This document shows, piece after piece, positions 53,256 through 61,825 of a stretch of 64,000 nt of DNA. The stretch is taken from the NCBI RefSeq assembly GCF_042648805.1, contig NZ_JBHRXZ010000006.1:50307-114306 (forward strand). The letters run 5' to 3'. The notes beneath the pieces were generated by a model. That model saw only the letters and a program-made list of their open reading frames with translations. It searched no databases and was not told where the DNA came from. The position numbers and the translations under genes were made by a program. Every line of letters starts with the position of its first letter. The stretch's first letter is position 1. The DNA is from Azomonas tarimensis. GTDB taxonomy: Bacteria > Pseudomonadota > Gammaproteobacteria > Pseudomonadales > Pseudomonadaceae.

Positions 53256-54584
53256 TCAGCGGATCATGCCGCCGCCATAGCCCTTCAGATTCGCTTTCTT
53301 CATAAGGGAATCGTACTGGTGCGACACGAGATGTGATTGCACTTGCGACATGAAGTCCATCACCACCACGACAACGATCAGCAACGAGGTCCCGCCAAGG
53401 TAAAACGGCACGTTCGCCGCCACCACCAGGAACTGGGGCAGCAGACACACAGCCGTCATGTAGAGGGCGCCGAACAAGGTCAAGCGGGTCAGTACGCCAT
53501 CGATGTAGCGCGCAGACTGCTCGCCAGGACGAATCCCGGGTATAAACGCTCCGGACTTCTTCAGGTTTTCCGCGACATCCTTAGGGTTGAACATCAGTGC
53601 CGTGTAGAAGAAGCAGAAGAAAATGATCCCTGCACTGAACAGCAAGATGTTCAAAGGCTGCCCGGGCGCAATCGCCTGAGAGATGTCAGCCAGCCAGCCC
53701 AGCCCCTCGGACTGACCAAACCACTGCCCCAGCGAAGCCGGAAACAGCAGCAGGCTGCTCGCGAAAATGGCGGGAATGACCCCAGCCATGTTCACCTTGA
53801 GCGGCAGGTGACTGGTCTGCGCCGCGAAGACCTTACGACCCTGCTGGCGCTTGGCGTAATGCACGGCGATACGGCGCTGCCCGCGCTCGATGAACACGAC
53901 AAAGCCAATGATCGCAATGGCAAACAGGCCAATCACAAGCAAGGCGACGATGTTGATATCGCCCTGGCGCGCAGACTCGAACGACTGACCCAGCGCCGAC
54001 GGCAAGCCAGCGACGATCCCGGCGAAGATCAGCATCGAGATACCATTGCCGACACCGCGCTCGGTGATCTGCTCACCCAGCCACATCATGAACATCGCGC
54101 CCGCCACGAAGGTGGTGACCGCCACGAAGTGAAAGCCGAAGTCAGCGCTGAATGCGACACCTTGACCCGCCAGACCAACCGACATGCCGACAGCCTGGAC
54201 GATCGCCAGTACCAGCGTCAGGTAACGCGTGTACTGGCTGATCTTGCGACGACCGGACTCGCCTTCCTTCTTCAACTGCTCCAGCTGCGGACTGACTGCG
54301 GTCATGAGCTGCATGATGATCGATGCCGAAATGTACGGCATGATCCCCAAGGCAAAGATGCTCATCCGCTCCAGCGCGCCGCCGGAAAACATGTTGAAGA
54401 GGCTAAGAATGGTTCCCTCGTTCTGCCGGAACAGCTCTGCCAGGCGGTCGGGATTGATACCCGGCACCGGGATATGCGCGCCTATCCGGTAGACGATGAT
54501 CGCCATGAACAGGAAGCGCAGACGTGCCCAGAGCTCGGACAGCCCGCCATTCGCCAGCGCGGAGAGAGCACCTTGCTTAGCCAT
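53256..54584 (-). CDS. secY: preprotein translocase subunit SecY
   Basis: SecY is the channel of the Sec translocon. The 442 residues give ten membrane segments with signatures IPVPGINPDRLAELF near 35, GIMPYISASIIMQLM near 75 (plug and lateral-gate region) and MNPKDVAENLKKSGAFIPGI-type near 330. It begins directly at the base after the rplO stop. Confidence 0.98.
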   Translation of the reverse strand: MAKQGALSALANGGLSELWARLRFLFMAIIVYRIGAHIPVPGINPDRLAELFRQNEGTILSLFNMFSGGALERMSIFALGIMPYISASIIMQLMTAVSPQLEQLKKEGESGRRKISQYTRYLTLVLAIVQAVGMSVGLAGQGVAFSADFGFHFVAVTTFVAGAMFMMWLGEQITERGVGNGISMLIFAGIVAGLPSALGQSFESARQGDINIVALLVIGLFAIAIIGFVVFIERGQRRIAVHYAKRQQGRKVFAAQTSHLPLKVNMAGVIPAIFASSLLLFPASLGQWFGQSEGLGWLADISQAIAPGQPLNILLFSAGIIFFCFFYTALMFNPKDVAENLKKSGAFIPGIRPGEQSARYIDGVLTRLTLFGALYMTAVCLLPQFLVVAANVPFYLGGTSLLIVVVVVMDFMSQVQSHLVSHQYDSLMKKANLKGYGGGMIR

Positions 54585-55019
54585 TTAGTCCTCGAATTTG
54601 CCGCCAGCTGCTTCGATAGCCGCACGAGCGCCTTTGGTGGCGCCAATGCCCTTGAGGGTGACCGCACGCACAACCTCACCCGACAGCATCACCTTGACGC
54701 GACGGACATGCTGGTTGATGACGTTGGCGTCCTTAAGGGACTGCAGCGATACGACATCGCCCTCTACCTTGGCCAACTCGGAGGTGCGCACTTCTGCACG
54801 ATCAAGAGCCTTCAGCGAGGTGAAGCCGAACTTGGGCAGGCGACGGTGCAGCGGCTGCTGACCACCCTCGAAACCGGGGGCAATGGTGCCACCGGAGCGC
54901 GAGGTCTGACCCTTGTGACCGCGGCCGCCTGTCTTGCCCAGACCGCTGCCGATACCACGCCCGGGGCGCAGCTTTTCGCGACGGGCACCCGGCGCGGAAC
55001 GAAGATCGTTCAGTTTCAT
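54585..55019 (-). CDS. rplO: 50S ribosomal protein L15
   Basis: L15 is an assembly protein with a long glycine-rich N-terminal tail (GRGIGSGLGKTGGRGHKGQ). 144 residues, standard. It follows rpmD by 3 bp and abuts secY without spacer. Confidence 0.97.
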   Translation of the reverse strand: MKLNDLRSAPGARREKLRPGRGIGSGLGKTGGRGHKGQTSRSGGTIAPGFEGGQQPLHRRLPKFGFTSLKALDRAEVRTSELAKVEGDVVSLQSLKDANVINQHVRRVKVMLSGEVVRAVTLKGIGATKGARAAIEAAGGKFED

Positions 55020-55022
55020 GAC

Positions 55023-55205
55023 TTAACCCTCCACTCGGAGAAGGTAGTAGGCCTTGTTGATCATGCCGCGATTTTCAGGGGTGTCCTGAACCTCGACGGT
55101 GTGACCGATACGACGCAGGCCCAAGCCCTTGACGCAAGCCTTGTGGTTCGCGATGCGACCGTTGGTGCTTTTCACCAGGGTCACCTTGACGGTTGCGTTT
55201 GCCAT
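55023..55205 (-). CDS. rpmD: 50S ribosomal protein L30
   Basis: A 60-residue single-domain protein, MANATVKVTLVKSTNGRIAN with GLGLRRIGHTVEVQDTPENR. Non-essential structural protein of the 50S subunit. Two bp after rpsE in the spc operon. Confidence 0.97.
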   Translation of the reverse strand: MANATVKVTLVKSTNGRIANHKACVKGLGLRRIGHTVEVQDTPENRGMINKAYYLLRVEG

Positions 55206-55207
55206 GA

Positions 55208-55708
55208 TCAGAGAATCTCCTCGACACTCTTGCCACGCTTGGCAGCGACCGACTCAGGAGACTGCATCGCCTTCAAACCCTTGAACGTGGCATTGACCAC
55301 GTTGACGGGATTGGTCGAGCCATAGCACTTGGCCAGCACGTTATGCACGCCGGCAACTTCCAGGACGGCACGCATGGCACCACCGGCGATAACACCGGTA
55401 CCCTCGGAGGCGGGCTGCATGTAGACCTTCGAAGCACCATGAGAGGACTTGACCGGATACTGCAGGGTGCTGCCGTTGAGGTCGACCTGAATCATGTTGC
55501 GACGCGCGGCTTCCATGGCCTTCTGGATGGCCGCCGGCACTTCGCGCGACTTGCCGCGGCCGAAACCGACGCGACCCTTGCCGTCACCCACTACAGTCAG
55601 CGCGGTGAAGGTGAAGATACGACCGCCTTTCACGGTCTTGGCCACGCGATTTACCTGCACCAATTTCTCGATGTAGCCTTCGTCGCGCTTTTGATCGTTA
55701 TTTGCCAT
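55208..55708 (-). CDS. rpsE: 30S ribosomal protein S5
   Basis: S5 helps form the mRNA entry site and affects accuracy (ram mutations, spectinomycin resistance in the loop near residues 20-30: VAKTVKGGRIFTF). The 166 residues include GFGRGKSREVPAAIQKA and the GTGVIAGGAMRAVLE element. It follows rplR by 3 bp. Confidence 0.98.
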   Translation of the reverse strand: MANNDQKRDEGYIEKLVQVNRVAKTVKGGRIFTFTALTVVGDGKGRVGFGRGKSREVPAAIQKAMEAARRNMIQVDLNGSTLQYPVKSSHGASKVYMQPASEGTGVIAGGAMRAVLEVAGVHNVLAKCYGSTNPVNVVNATFKGLKAMQSPESVAAKRGKSVEEIL

Positions 55709-55711
55709 AAC

Positions 55712-56062
55712 TTAGAACTCCAGCCCGCCTTCACGAGCAGCATCGGCCAGCGCTTTCACACGACCGTGGTACTTGAAGCCAGAACGGTCAAACGCAACCT
55801 GGGAGACCCCGGCTGCCTTGGCGCGCTCAGCCACCAGCTGACCAACCTTCTTGGCCGCATCGACGTTGCCGGTGGCGGCGTCGCGCAGTTCCTTGTCCAA
55901 GGTCGAGGCCGATGCCAGAACCTTGCCGCCGTCGGCCGAAAGGACCTGGGCGTAGATGTGCTGGGAAGAGCGGTATACGCAAAGGCGTACCACTTCCAGC
56001 TCGCGCATTTTCAGGCGTGCCTTGCGAGCGCGACGCAGACGAGTTTCTTTCTTTACGCTCAT
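55712..56062 (-). CDS. rplR: 50S ribosomal protein L18
   Basis: L18 binds 5S rRNA and anchors it to the 50S subunit. The 116 residues start MSVKKETRLRRARKARLKMR, a basic tail, followed by the conserved fold ending AFDRSGFKYHGRVKALADAA. Ten bp after rplF. Confidence 0.97.
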   Translation of the reverse strand: MSVKKETRLRRARKARLKMRELEVVRLCVYRSSQHIYAQVLSADGGKVLASASTLDKELRDAATGNVDAAKKVGQLVAERAKAAGVSQVAFDRSGFKYHGRVKALADAAREGGLEF

Positions 56063-56072
56063 TTGCTATGCC

Positions 56073-56606
56073 CTACTTCTTCTTGGCTTCTTTACGACGG
56101 ACTACTTCGTCGGAATACCGCACACCCTTGCCCTTGTAGGGCTCAGGACGACGGAAGTCGCGAATTTCAGCCGCCACCTGACCGACCAGCTGCTTGTCGA
56201 TGCCCTTGATCAGGATATCGGTCTGGCTGGGAGTCTCGGCAGTGATGCCCTGGGGCAGCTGGTAGTCGATCGGATGCGAATAGCCAAGAGCCAGGGACAG
56301 CACTTCGCCCTTGGCCTGAGCCTTGTAACCAACGCCGACCAGCTGCAGCTTGCGCTCGAAGCCTTGGCTGACGCCGATTACCATGTTGTTGACCAGCGCG
56401 CGGGTAGTCCCGGCCATGGCCTTGTTCTGCTGGTCGCCGTTACGAGCAGCGAAACGCAGCTCGCCGGATTCCTCGATGACCTCAACAGAAGAGTTGAGCT
56501 TCAGCTCGAGGCTGCCCTTGGCACCCTTGACCGACAACTGCTGGCCGTCCAGTTTGATTTCCACACCGGCAGGCAGCTTGACGGGGTTCTTAGCAACACG
56601 AGACAT
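56073..56606 (-). CDS. rplF: 50S ribosomal protein L6
   Basis: L6 supports the GTPase-associated region of the 50S subunit. The ATG at 56606 (MSRVAKNPVKLPAGVEIKLD) gives 177 residues with two duplicated domains and the C-terminal signature PEPYKGKGVRYSDEVVRRKE. Thirteen bp after rpsH. Confidence 0.97.
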   Translation of the reverse strand: MSRVAKNPVKLPAGVEIKLDGQQLSVKGAKGSLELKLNSSVEVIEESGELRFAARNGDQQNKAMAGTTRALVNNMVIGVSQGFERKLQLVGVGYKAQAKGEVLSLALGYSHPIDYQLPQGITAETPSQTDILIKGIDKQLVGQVAAEIRDFRRPEPYKGKGVRYSDEVVRRKEAKKK

Positions 56607-56619
56607 GCCTAACCCCCCC

Positions 56620-57012
56620 TTAGAAGACGGTACAAAGGACTTCGCCGCCGACACCGGCAGCGCGGGCACCACGATCAGTCATCACACCCTTGTTGGTGGA
56701 GACGATCGACACACCCAGACCGCCGCGAACTTTCGGCAGCTGATCTACGGACTTGTACTGGCGCAGGCCAGGACGACTGACGCGCTTGAGCTCCTCAATG
56801 ACCGGACGGCCTTCGAAATACTTCAGCTCGATGGACAGCTGCGGCTTGTCGTCGCTGCTGACCTGGTATCCGCCAATGTAACCTTCGCTCTCGAGAACGC
56901 TGGCCACTGCCACCTTCAGCTTGGAAGACGGCATGCTAACCACGGTCTTCTCAGCCATCTGGGCATTACGGATACGAGTTAGCATGTCCGCTAACGGGTC
57001 CTGCATACTCAT
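56620..57012 (-). CDS. rpsH: 30S ribosomal protein S8
   Basis: S8 is a primary 16S rRNA-binding protein and the autogenous repressor of the spc operon in E. coli. The start at 57012 (MSMQDPLADMLTRIRNAQMA) gives 130 residues, as in P. aeruginosa. The 165-bp gap upstream is exceptional inside this operon and holds a hairpin, a promoter match and more secondary structure. Confidence 0.97.
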   Translation of the reverse strand: MSMQDPLADMLTRIRNAQMAEKTVVSMPSSKLKVAVASVLESEGYIGGYQVSSDDKPQLSIELKYFEGRPVIEELKRVSRPGLRQYKSVDQLPKVRGGLGVSIVSTNKGVMTDRGARAAGVGGEVLCTVF

Positions 57013-57101
57013 GGGCTTGATGCTCCTAACACAAAAAGAAAGCCTGACGGCCTGATTCACCGGAGCAAAGGCCTGTGAACCCAGGCTCAGGAGAGCCGGT
57101 C

Positions 57102-57130
57102 ATTCTAGGGACGGCCCATAAATGAATCAA
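57102..57130 (-). promoter_or_regulatory. candidate promoter inside the spc operon, before rpsH
   Basis: On the minus strand TTGATT (57130-57125) and TAGAAT (57107-57102) are separated by exactly 17 bp, a strong sigma-70 match about 90 bp before the rpsH ATG. The -35 box is part of the distal arm of the hairpin just upstream, the same terminator-promoter overlap as between rpmJ and rpsM. Confidence 0.65.
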
Positions 57131-57151
57131 GCCCCATAAGGGGCTTGATTC
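57124..57151 (-). terminator. 12-bp hairpin between rpsN and rpsH
   Basis: GAATCAAGCCCC and GGGGCTTGATTC form a perfect 12-bp stem with a 4-nt loop, 26 bp after the rpsN stop. The minus strand continues ATTTATGG, with few T, so it may be a partial terminator, processing site or attenuator. Confidence 0.65.
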
Positions 57152-57177
57152 GACTTACTGACGACAGGCGCGCTGAG

Positions 57178-57483
57178 TTACCAGCTAGCCTTCACCAGAC
57201 CCGGCACGTCACCGCGCATCGCGGCCTGACGCAGCATATTCCGCGAGAGGCCGAACTTGCGGTATACGCCGTGCGGACGACCAGTCAGGCGGCAGCGGTT
57301 GCGCAGGCGCGAAGCGCTGGCGTCACGCGGCTGCTTCTGTAGGGCAACCTGAGCCTCCCAGCGCTCCTCGGGCGAAGCGTTCTGATTGACGATGGTCACC
57401 TTGAGGGCCGCACGCTTCTGGGCGTACTTGGCAACCGTGCGCTGACGCTTCAGCTCACGGTTTTTCATGCTCTGCTTAGCCAT
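57178..57483 (-). CDS. rpsN: 30S ribosomal protein S14
   Basis: S14 assembles late into the 30S head. The 101-residue protein is the zinc-independent (C-) form: only one Cys in RNRCRLTGRPHGVYRKF and no CxxC pairs. It follows rplE by 12 bp. In most gammaproteobacteria rpsH follows closely, but here a regulated-looking gap follows. Confidence 0.97.
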   Translation of the reverse strand: MAKQSMKNRELKRQRTVAKYAQKRAALKVTIVNQNASPEERWEAQVALQKQPRDASASRLRNRCRLTGRPHGVYRKFGLSRNMLRQAAMRGDVPGLVKASW

Positions 57484-57495
57484 GTTCTACTCCGA

Positions 57496-58035
57496 TCAGT
57501 TGCGGAACGGGAATTTGAAGGCGCGCAGCAGGGCACGACCCTCATCATCCGACCGAGCAGTAGTGGTCAGGGTAATGTCCAGGCCACGTAGCGCATCGAT
57601 CTTGTCGTAATCGATTTCCGGGAAGATGATCTGCTCTTTCACGCCCATGCTGTAGTTGCCACGACCGTCGAAGGACTTGGCATTCAGGCCGCGAAAGTCA
57701 CGAACCCGGGGCAGGGAGATGCTCAGCAGACGATCCAGGAACTCATACATGCGATCGCGACGCAGAGTGACCTTGATCCCGATCGGCCAGCCTTCACGCA
57801 CCTTGAAGCCAGCAATCGACTTGCGGGCGTAGGTGACGACCGGCTTCTGACCGGTGATCTTTTCCATATCGGCCACAGCGCTCTCGATGACTTTCTTGTC
57901 ACCGATGGCTTCGCCCAGACCCATGTTGAGGGTGATCTTGGTGATGCGCGGAACTTCCATCACGTTCGCCAGCTGAAGTTCTTCCTTCAGCTTGGGCGCG
58001 AGGTCCTTCCGGTAAACTTCTTTCAATCGTGCCAT
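57496..58035 (-). CDS. rplE: 50S ribosomal protein L5
   Basis: L5 binds 5S rRNA and contacts the P-site tRNA and bridge B1b. The 179 residues contain ITLNMGLGEAIGDKKVIESA near 34 and the C-terminal GLDITLTTTARSDDEGRALL. In E. coli S8 represses the operon by binding just before this gene; no such site was identified here. 19 bp after rplX. Confidence 0.97.
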   Translation of the reverse strand: MARLKEVYRKDLAPKLKEELQLANVMEVPRITKITLNMGLGEAIGDKKVIESAVADMEKITGQKPVVTYARKSIAGFKVREGWPIGIKVTLRRDRMYEFLDRLLSISLPRVRDFRGLNAKSFDGRGNYSMGVKEQIIFPEIDYDKIDALRGLDITLTTTARSDDEGRALLRAFKFPFRN

Positions 58036-58054
58036 GGTTATCTACCTAGCAGCC

Positions 58055-58369
58055 TCAAGCGTCGACCGGCTTCTGCGTCGACTTGAAGACACGGATTTTC
58101 TTGCCTTCTTCCACCTTGAAACCAACACGGTCAGCCTTGCTGGTTTCGGCATTGAAGATGGCGACGTTGGAGACGTGCAACGGCGCCTCCTTCTCGACGA
58201 TACCGCCCTGGACGCCAGCCATAGGGTTGGGCTTGGTATGGCGCTTGATCATGTTCACGCCACCCACGACCAGACGGTCGTCAGCGAGAACCTTGAGCAC
58301 CTTACCGCGCTTGCCCTTGTCTTTGCCGGCAATGACGATGATCTCGTCGTCACGACGAATCTTTTGCAT
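58055..58369 (-). CDS. rplX: 50S ribosomal protein L24
   Basis: L24 initiates 50S assembly and carries a KOW motif, here IRRDDEIIVIAGKDKGKRGK near the N-terminus. 104 residues. Twelve bp after rplN. Confidence 0.97.
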   Translation of the reverse strand: MQKIRRDDEIIVIAGKDKGKRGKVLKVLADDRLVVGGVNMIKRHTKPNPMAGVQGGIVEKEAPLHVSNVAIFNAETSKADRVGFKVEEGKKIRVFKSTQKPVDA

Positions 58370-58381
58370 TTCGACTTCTCC

Positions 58382-58750
58382 TTACAGCACTTCAGGCGCG
58401 AGCGAAACGATCTTCATGAACTTCTCGGAACGAAGTTCACGGGTCACGGGCCCGAAGATGCGAGTGCCGATCGGTTCCTGCTTGTTGTTCAGCAGGACGG
58501 CGGCGTTACCGTCGAAACGGATGATGGAACCGTCAGGGCGACGTACACCGTGGCGGGTACGCACCACGACGGCGGTCATCACCTGGCCTTTCTTGACCTT
58601 GCCGCGCGGAATAGCTTCCTTCACGGTGACCTTGATGATGTCGCCGATCCCGGCGTACCGGCGATGCGAACCGCCGAGCACCTTGATGCACATCACACGA
58701 CGGGCGCCGCTATTGTCGGCCACATCGAGCATGGATTGAGTCTGGATCAT
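58382..58750 (-). CDS. rplN: 50S ribosomal protein L14
   Basis: L14 forms intersubunit bridges B5 and B8. The 122 residues begin MIQTQSMLDVADNSGARRVM and end KFMKIVSLAPEVL, close to all proteobacterial L14. First gene of the classical spc operon, only 21 bp after rpsQ, with no visible promoter or terminator between them, so S10 and spc genes may be one transcript here. Confidence 0.98.
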   Translation of the reverse strand: MIQTQSMLDVADNSGARRVMCIKVLGGSHRRYAGIGDIIKVTVKEAIPRGKVKKGQVMTAVVVRTRHGVRRPDGSIIRFDGNAAVLLNNKQEPIGTRIFGPVTRELRSEKFMKIVSLAPEVL

Positions 58751-58771
58751 ACTGTTTCTCCGACCTCGCCC

Positions 58772-59038
58772 TTAGACTTCGACGGCACGTTCAACGACGT
58801 CGACCAGCATCCAGGACTTGGTCTTAGCCAACGGGCGAGACTCGCGGATGGTGACCTTGTCGCCGATACGGCACTGGTTGGTTTCGTCGTGGGCGTGCAG
58901 CTTGGTCGAACGCTTCACGTACTTGCCGTAGATCGGGTGCTTTACGCGACGCTCGATCAGTACGGTAATGGTTTTGTCCATCTTGTCGCTGACAACGCGG
59001 CCGGTCAGCGTGCGGACGGTGTTCTGAGCTTCAGCCAT
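58772..59038 (-). CDS. rpsQ: 30S ribosomal protein S17
   Basis: S17 is an early 16S rRNA-binding protein (OB fold). The 88 residues contain RTLTGRVVSDKMDKTITVLI near the N-terminus and GDKVTIRESRPLAKTKSW. Last gene of the classical S10 operon; two bp after rpmC. Confidence 0.97.
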   Translation of the reverse strand: MAEAQNTVRTLTGRVVSDKMDKTITVLIERRVKHPIYGKYVKRSTKLHAHDETNQCRIGDKVTIRESRPLAKTKSWMLVDVVERAVEV

Positions 59039-59040
59039 GT

Positions 59041-59232
59041 TTACTTACCTGCCTGCTGGTTGAGCACAGTCTTGACGCGAGCGATGTCGCGCTTCACTTG
59101 CGAGAGCAGGTGAGTCTGCCCCAACTGGCCAGTTGCTTTCTGCATCCGCAGGTTGAACTGGTCCCGCAGCAGACCGAGCAATTGCTCGTTGAGCTGCTCA
59201 ACGGATTTTTCACGAAGTTCTTGCGCTTTCAT
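59041..59232 (-). CDS. rpmC: 50S ribosomal protein L29
   Basis: L29 is a two-helix protein by the tunnel exit, near the signal recognition particle and trigger factor site. I use the second of two adjacent ATGs (59232, MKAQELREKSVEQLNEQ), giving 63 residues as in P. aeruginosa; the ATG shares one base with the rplP stop (TGATG). Confidence 0.95.
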   Translation of the reverse strand: MKAQELREKSVEQLNEQLLGLLRDQFNLRMQKATGQLGQTHLLSQVKRDIARVKTVLNQQAGK

Positions 59233-59645
59233 CACATCACCGTCCGCTTGACAAAGGTAGTGGCCAGCGGGAGCTTCGCGGCGGCGAGGGCAAACGCCTC
59301 ACGCGCCAGTTGCTCGGACACACCTTCGATTTCGTAGAGCACCTTGCCCGGCTGAATCTGGGCTACCCAGTACTCCACGCCGCCCTTCCCTTTACCCATC
59401 CGCACTTCAAGCGGCTTCTTGGTGACAGGCTTGTCAGGGAAAACGCGGATCCAGATTTTCCCGCCACGCTTGACGTGACGGGTCAGCGCGCGACGCGCCG
59501 CCTCGATCTGGCGTGCGGTCAGACGACCACGAGAGACCGACTTCAGCGCGAACTCGCCGAAGCTGACCTTGCTACCGCGATGAGCCAGACCACGGTTGTG
59601 GCCGGTCATCTGCTTGCGGAATTTTGTACGCTTTGGCTGCAACAT
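59232..59645 (-). CDS. rplP: 50S ribosomal protein L16
   Basis: L16 lies at the A-site side of the 50S subunit and is needed for a functional peptidyl-transferase centre. The 137 residues begin MLQPKRTKFRKQMTGHNRGL and contain WIRVFPDKPVTKKPLEVRMG. Twelve bp after rpsC; one-base overlap with rpmC. Confidence 0.98.
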   Translation of the reverse strand: MLQPKRTKFRKQMTGHNRGLAHRGSKVSFGEFALKSVSRGRLTARQIEAARRALTRHVKRGGKIWIRVFPDKPVTKKPLEVRMGKGKGGVEYWVAQIQPGKVLYEIEGVSEQLAREAFALAAAKLPLATTFVKRTVM

Positions 59646-59657
59646 GTGGCGTACCTC

Positions 59658-60344
59658 TTACTTAGCAGCTTTTTTGCGAGGCGCAGGCGCTTGCGGCTTG
59701 AGTTCTTCCTGGCGGCCACCAATGACCTCACCCTTGAAGATCCAGACCTTCACACCGATCACACCATAAGTGGTGTGCGCTTCATACGTGGCATAGTCGA
59801 TGTCTGCACGCAGAGTGTGCAGAGGAACCCGACCTTCCCGGTACCATTCGGTCCGCGCGATTTCCGCGCCACCCAGACGACCACTCACCTGGATCTTGAT
59901 ACCCTTGGCGCCAATGCGAATGGCGTTCTGAACCGCACGCTTCATGGCGCGACGGAACATGACGCGACGCTCCAGCTGCTGAGCTACGCTTTGCGCAACC
60001 AGTAGTGCATCGAGCTCCGGCTTGCGGATTTCCTCGATGTTGATGTGCACCGGCACACCCATTTGCTTGGCCAGGTCCTGGCGCAGCTTCTCGACGTCTT
60101 CACCTTTCTTGCCGATCACGATACCGGGACGGGCAGTGTGGATGGTGATGCGCGCGGTCTGAGCCGGGCGCGCGATGTCGATACGGCTGACGGACGCGTT
60201 TTTTAGTTTGTCTTGGAGATACGCACGAACATTCAGGTCGGCCAGCAGATAGTCGGCGTAGTTGCGACCGTCCGCGTACCAGACCGAGGTATGCTCCTTG
60301 ACGATTCCCAGGCGTATGCCAGTGGGATGTACTTTCTGACCCAT
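59658..60344 (-). CDS. rpsC: 30S ribosomal protein S3
   Basis: S3 forms the mRNA entry tunnel and helicase with S4 and S5. The 228 residues begin MGQKVHPTGIRLGIVKEHTS, with the KH domain GxxG loop in GIVIGKKGEDVEKL near 77, and a basic C-terminal tail. Thirteen bp after rplV. Confidence 0.98.
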   Translation of the reverse strand: MGQKVHPTGIRLGIVKEHTSVWYADGRNYADYLLADLNVRAYLQDKLKNASVSRIDIARPAQTARITIHTARPGIVIGKKGEDVEKLRQDLAKQMGVPVHINIEEIRKPELDALLVAQSVAQQLERRVMFRRAMKRAVQNAIRIGAKGIKIQVSGRLGGAEIARTEWYREGRVPLHTLRADIDYATYEAHTTYGVIGVKVWIFKGEVIGGRQEELKPQAPAPRKKAAK

Positions 60345-60357
60345 CTAATCGACTCCG

Positions 60358-60690
60358 TTACTTGTCCGCAACCTTGACAGTGATATGGCAAGACCGCTTG
60401 ACGATGCGATCAGCGCGGCCCTTGGCACGCGGCATGATGCGCTTAAGCGAACGCCCTTCGTTTACGAAGACGGTGGAGACCTTGAGGTCATCCACGTCAG
60501 CGCCTTCGTTGTGCTCGGCGTTGGCAACGGCCGACTCCAGCACTTTCTTCATCATCTCGGCGGCTTTCTTGTTACTGAAAGCCAGAAGATTGAGGGCCTC
60601 GCCCACCTTCTTCCCGCGAATCTGGTCAGCGACCAGACGGGCTTTCTGGGCGGAGATGCGAGCGCCCGACAGCTTGGCTGCTACTTCCAT
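60358..60690 (-). CDS. rplV: 50S ribosomal protein L22
   Basis: L22 extends a loop into the nascent-peptide tunnel, the site of macrolide-resistance changes (here RSLKRIMPRAKGRADRIVKR near 84-103). 110 residues, standard. Ten bp after rpsS. Confidence 0.97.
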   Translation of the reverse strand: MEVAAKLSGARISAQKARLVADQIRGKKVGEALNLLAFSNKKAAEMMKKVLESAVANAEHNEGADVDDLKVSTVFVNEGRSLKRIMPRAKGRADRIVKRSCHITVKVADK

Positions 60691-60700
60691 TTCCTACCCC

Positions 60701-60976
60701 TTAACGTTTGCCTTTCTTGTCCGCCACATGCCCGCGATAAGTGCGGGTAGCAGCGAACTCGCCGAGCTTGTGGCCGACCATGTCTTCGTTCACGAGAACC
60801 GGGACATGCTGACGACCGTTGTGTACAGCAATGGTCAGACCGACCATTTGCGGCAGGATCATCGAACGACGCGACCAGGTTTTAACCGGCTTGCGATCGC
60901 TCTTTTCCACCGCCGCTTCGACCTTCTTCAACAGGTGAAGATCGATAAAAGGACCTTTTTTCAGAGAACGCGGCAC
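60701..60976 (-). CDS. rpsS: 30S ribosomal protein S19
   Basis: S19 binds the 30S head with S13 and takes part in bridge B1a. The 91 residues begin MPRSLKKGPFIDLHLLKKVE and include the signature KLGEFAATRTYRGHVADKKG. Sixteen bp after rplB. Confidence 0.98.
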   Translation of the reverse strand: MPRSLKKGPFIDLHLLKKVEAAVEKSDRKPVKTWSRRSMILPQMVGLTIAVHNGRQHVPVLVNEDMVGHKLGEFAATRTYRGHVADKKGKR

Positions 60977-60992
60977 TGTCGTATCCCTCTAG

Positions 60993-61814
60993 TTACTTGC
61001 GACGACGGACAATCATGTTGTCGGTGCGCTTGTTGGAGCGAGTCTTCGCGCCCTTGGTTGGGAAGCCCCACGGCGACACCGGATGACGACCACCAGAGGT
61101 ACGACCTTCACCACCACCGTGCGGGTGGTCTACCGGGTTCATGGCAACACCACGAACGGTCGGGCGAACGCCACGCCAGCGCTTGGCACCCGCTTTACCC
61201 AGCGAGCGCAGGCTGTGCTCGGAGTTGGACACTTCACCCAGCGTTGCGCGGCACTCGGACAGCACCTTACGCATTTCGCCAGAGCGCAGACGTACGGTGA
61301 CATAAGCACCTTCACGCGCGACGAGCTGAGCAGAAGCACCAGCGGAGCGTGCAACCTGAGCGCCCTTGCCCGGCTTGAGCTCGATACCGTGGATGGTCGA
61401 ACCCACCGGAATGTTGCGCAGCGGCAGACTGTTACCAGCCCTGATCGGCGCGTTGACACCCGAAATCAGCTGGTCACCGGCACTCACCCCCTTGGGGGCA
61501 ATGATGTAGCGACGCTCGCCGTCAGCATATTTCAGCAGAGCGATATGCGCTGTGCGATTCGGATCGTATTCGATACGCTCGACGACGGCAGGAATGCCAT
61601 CCTTGTTGCGACGAAAATCGACCAGACGATAGTGCTGCTTGTGACCACCGCCAATGTGGCGAGTGGTGATGCGACCGTTGTTGTTACGGCCACCGGACTT
61701 GGACTTCTTCTCCAGCAGCGGAGCGTACGGGGCGCCCTTGTGCAGGTCCTGGTTGACCACCTTGACGACAAAGCGGCGACCAGCAGAAGTCGGCTTGCAT
61801 TTAACGATTGCCAT
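60993..61814 (-). CDS. rplB: 50S ribosomal protein L2
   Basis: L2 is required for subunit association and peptidyl transfer. The 273 residues contain the signature MNPVDHPHGGGEGRTSGG near 224-241, with the His often tied to activity. Eleven bp after rplW. Confidence 0.98.
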   Translation of the reverse strand: MAIVKCKPTSAGRRFVVKVVNQDLHKGAPYAPLLEKKSKSGGRNNNGRITTRHIGGGHKQHYRLVDFRRNKDGIPAVVERIEYDPNRTAHIALLKYADGERRYIIAPKGVSAGDQLISGVNAPIRAGNSLPLRNIPVGSTIHGIELKPGKGAQVARSAGASAQLVAREGAYVTVRLRSGEMRKVLSECRATLGEVSNSEHSLRSLGKAGAKRWRGVRPTVRGVAMNPVDHPHGGGEGRTSGGRHPVSPWGFPTKGAKTRSNKRTDNMIVRRRK

Positions 61815-61825
61815 GATGCTCCCCT

